From CAZCWX01 sp964502465 (lineage in GTDB: Bacteria > Desulfobacterota > Binatia > Bin18), in assembly GCA_964502465.1 (NCBI GenBank), contig CAZCWX010000213.1, forward strand, positions 1 to 14,070: a stretch of DNA of 14,070 nt. Reading direction: 5' to 3'. A program made the position numbers and the translations under genes. Positions 13,493 through 14,070 of the stretch are shown here, one piece after another (positions within the stretch are counted from its first letter, which is position 1; each line of letters starts with the position of its first letter). The notes beneath the pieces were generated by a model. The model was not told the origin of the DNA. It ran no database searches and was given only the letters and a program-made list of their open reading frames with translations.

Positions 13493-13915
13493 GGTCAGAG
13501 GCTCACTGTTCTCGCGGTTTCTCCGCAGAGAACAGTGGAACTCGCAAGTTCCCCGTCCGAGAACCTCTTCTGTGCCCTCGTCCCGGTCCCCTCAATACCA
13601 GCGGGTTGTGTCCAAAGACCCGCTAGTTAGTGTCAGACTCGGCGGAGGGGCAGCCACAGGACGGTTGGTGACGGATCACCAACCGCGGGAGCGGGAGAGA
13701 CGGTCCCAATGCCAAGGACTTCGGGCCTGGGGTCCAGCTGCTCCAGGACAGTCGGAGCTGTATAGAAGGGAGGAACAGCAAGCAGGCTTTGCCCCTTAGT
13801 GGCTAGTGAGACCGCAGGCTCCGTTTCTCCCCTCAGCGGTTACGTGGAGACAAAGCGTTTCAAGTCAAACGCCTGATCCCGCCTCGTACCACGGCCCCCA
13901 GGCCACCCGGTCAGA
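13493..13915. repeat. 7-bp direct repeats flanking the structured RNA
   Basis: GGTCAGA occurs at 13493-13499 and again at 13909-13915, at the two edges of the structured region. A short direct repeat at both ends is what a target-site duplication of an inserted element would look like, but 7 bases can match by chance and there is no transposase. I record it as weak support for the region being a discrete unit. Confidence 0.25.
13495..13910 (+). ncRNA. Candidate large structured RNA, family not assigned
   Basis: No credible protein is encoded here; the one open frame is low-complexity Arg/Ser/Pro. The stretch is full of complementary segments. Hairpin A: CACTGTTCTC(GCGG) 13504-13517 with (CCGC)A(GAGAACAGTG) 13523-13537. 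Hairpin B: GAACT 13538-13542 with AGTTC 13547-13551. AGAGG 13497-13501 with CCTCT 13564-13568 closes both. CCCCTC 13588-13593 with GAGGGG 13645-13650 encloses AGCGGGT/ACCCGCT (13600-13624). CGGTTGGTG/CACCAACCG lies at 13662-13685. GGCCTGGGG 13724-13732 pairs long-range with CCCCAGGCC 13896-13904, enclosing AAGGG/CCCTT (13766-13797), ACCGC/GCGGT (13811-13840) and GCGTTT/AAACGC (13855-13872). A cUUCGg-type loop is at 13719-13724, which competes with the first base of the long-range helix. The plus strand is favoured by a T-rich stretch at 13941-13948. It does not match RNase P, tmRNA, SRP or the common riboswitches I know. The HEARO/omega-RNA class linked to IscB is one candidate, but no IscB is seen. 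Confidence 0.5.
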
Positions 13916-14070
13916 TTATACGTTATGATGTAACTACCTATTATTTTTCTCAAAACCTACGAAACTCTATCGAATTTTCTCTTCTCTTCTGGCTTCTGTT
14001 TTCTCAAGAGTGGACAAGAGAACAGAGGTGTGGGCTCCACCGAGTTGACATTCGCGGAAGATTTTAATAG
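13911..14070. other. AT-rich stretch at the window end, no gene seen
   Basis: This part is clearly more AT-rich than the RNA before it. It holds a T-rich run (13941-13948), a pyrimidine-rich stretch (about 13975-13995) and a bulged hairpin, TCTG..TTCTC (13995-14005) with GAGAACAGA (14018-14026). No IscB-like N-terminus or other gene start is recognisable on either strand. TTGACA at 14045-14050 could be a -35 box whose -10 lies beyond the window edge. Confidence 0.4.

Noticed and set aside
13504..13552. Hairpin A/B as an intrinsic terminator of the LLM gene
   Set aside because: The stem is strong but no T-run follows either hairpin, and the structure continues for another 350 bases.
13470..13799. 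109-codon open frame overlapping the end of the LLM gene
   Set aside because: Its product is low-complexity Arg/Ser/Pro/Gln with no domain. It begins inside the LLM gene in another frame, and the DNA is better explained by RNA stems.
13495..13910. RNase P RNA, tmRNA, SRP RNA, a cobalamin riboswitch, or a group II intron
   Set aside because: I looked for the conserved core strings of RNase P, the tmRNA ends, the SRP tetraloop region, the B12 box and an intron domain V hairpin, and found none.
13995..14026. GAGAACAG repeated at 12455, 13528 and 14018 as a repeat family
   Set aside because: Eight-base matches in different contexts; they are likely chance and show no common flanks.
14045..14070. 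TTGACA promoter at the window end
   Set aside because: TTGACA is present, but a correctly spaced -10 box would start at or beyond the last bases, so it cannot be judged.

Overview
The window looks like chromosomal DNA of a free-living, probably uncultured bacterium with moderately high GC. The gene set (acyl-CoA dehydrogenase-family protein with a PaaI-type thioesterase, an F420-type LLM oxidoreductase, flavin reductases, EngB, a spore-photoproduct-lyase-like radical SAM protein) and dispersed palindromic repeats of the 'TGTCATTCTGAGC...' kind would suit a Deltaproteobacteria-like, Binatota-like or Tectomicrobia-like lineage. That placement is inference only; no rRNA or marker gene settles it.

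Layout. (1) 25-102: a palindromic repeat. (2) 143-2219, minus strand: a tightly overlapping operon of a small membrane protein, an acyl-CoA-dehydrogenase-fold flavoprotein and a PaaI-like thioesterase. Just upstream, 2239-2433 holds the start-less 3' end of another reading frame, apparently cut off. (3) 2487-6300, minus strand: a more AT-rich block with a MerR-type regulator, a large N6-adenine DNA methyltransferase and an overlapping HNH endonuclease. It reads as a self-contained restriction-modification module, with a 9-bp inverted repeat right at the regulator's start as a likely autoregulatory operator. (4) 6472-11111, plus strand: engB, a family 2 glycosyltransferase whose last ~60 residues are encoded by a repeat, an unknown helical protein, a radical SAM protein of the SPL family, and an MFS transporter. 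Most junctions overlap or nearly overlap. (5) 11225-12257: two tandem flavin-reductase-like split-barrel proteins. (6) 12259-12460, minus strand: a frameshifted remnant of an allophanate hydrolase/amidase. (7) 12641-13486: an F420-type luciferase-like oxidoreductase. (8) 13487-14070: no protein gene, but about 410 bases (13495-13910) are packed with strong hairpins and a long-range helix, the best candidate here for an undescribed or unassigned structured RNA.

The most unusual signals are the structured RNA after the LLM gene, the MerR-controlled methyltransferase/HNH module apparently inserted into an older operon, the amidase remnant, and the SPL-like protein that seems to lack the usual hydrogen-donor cysteine.
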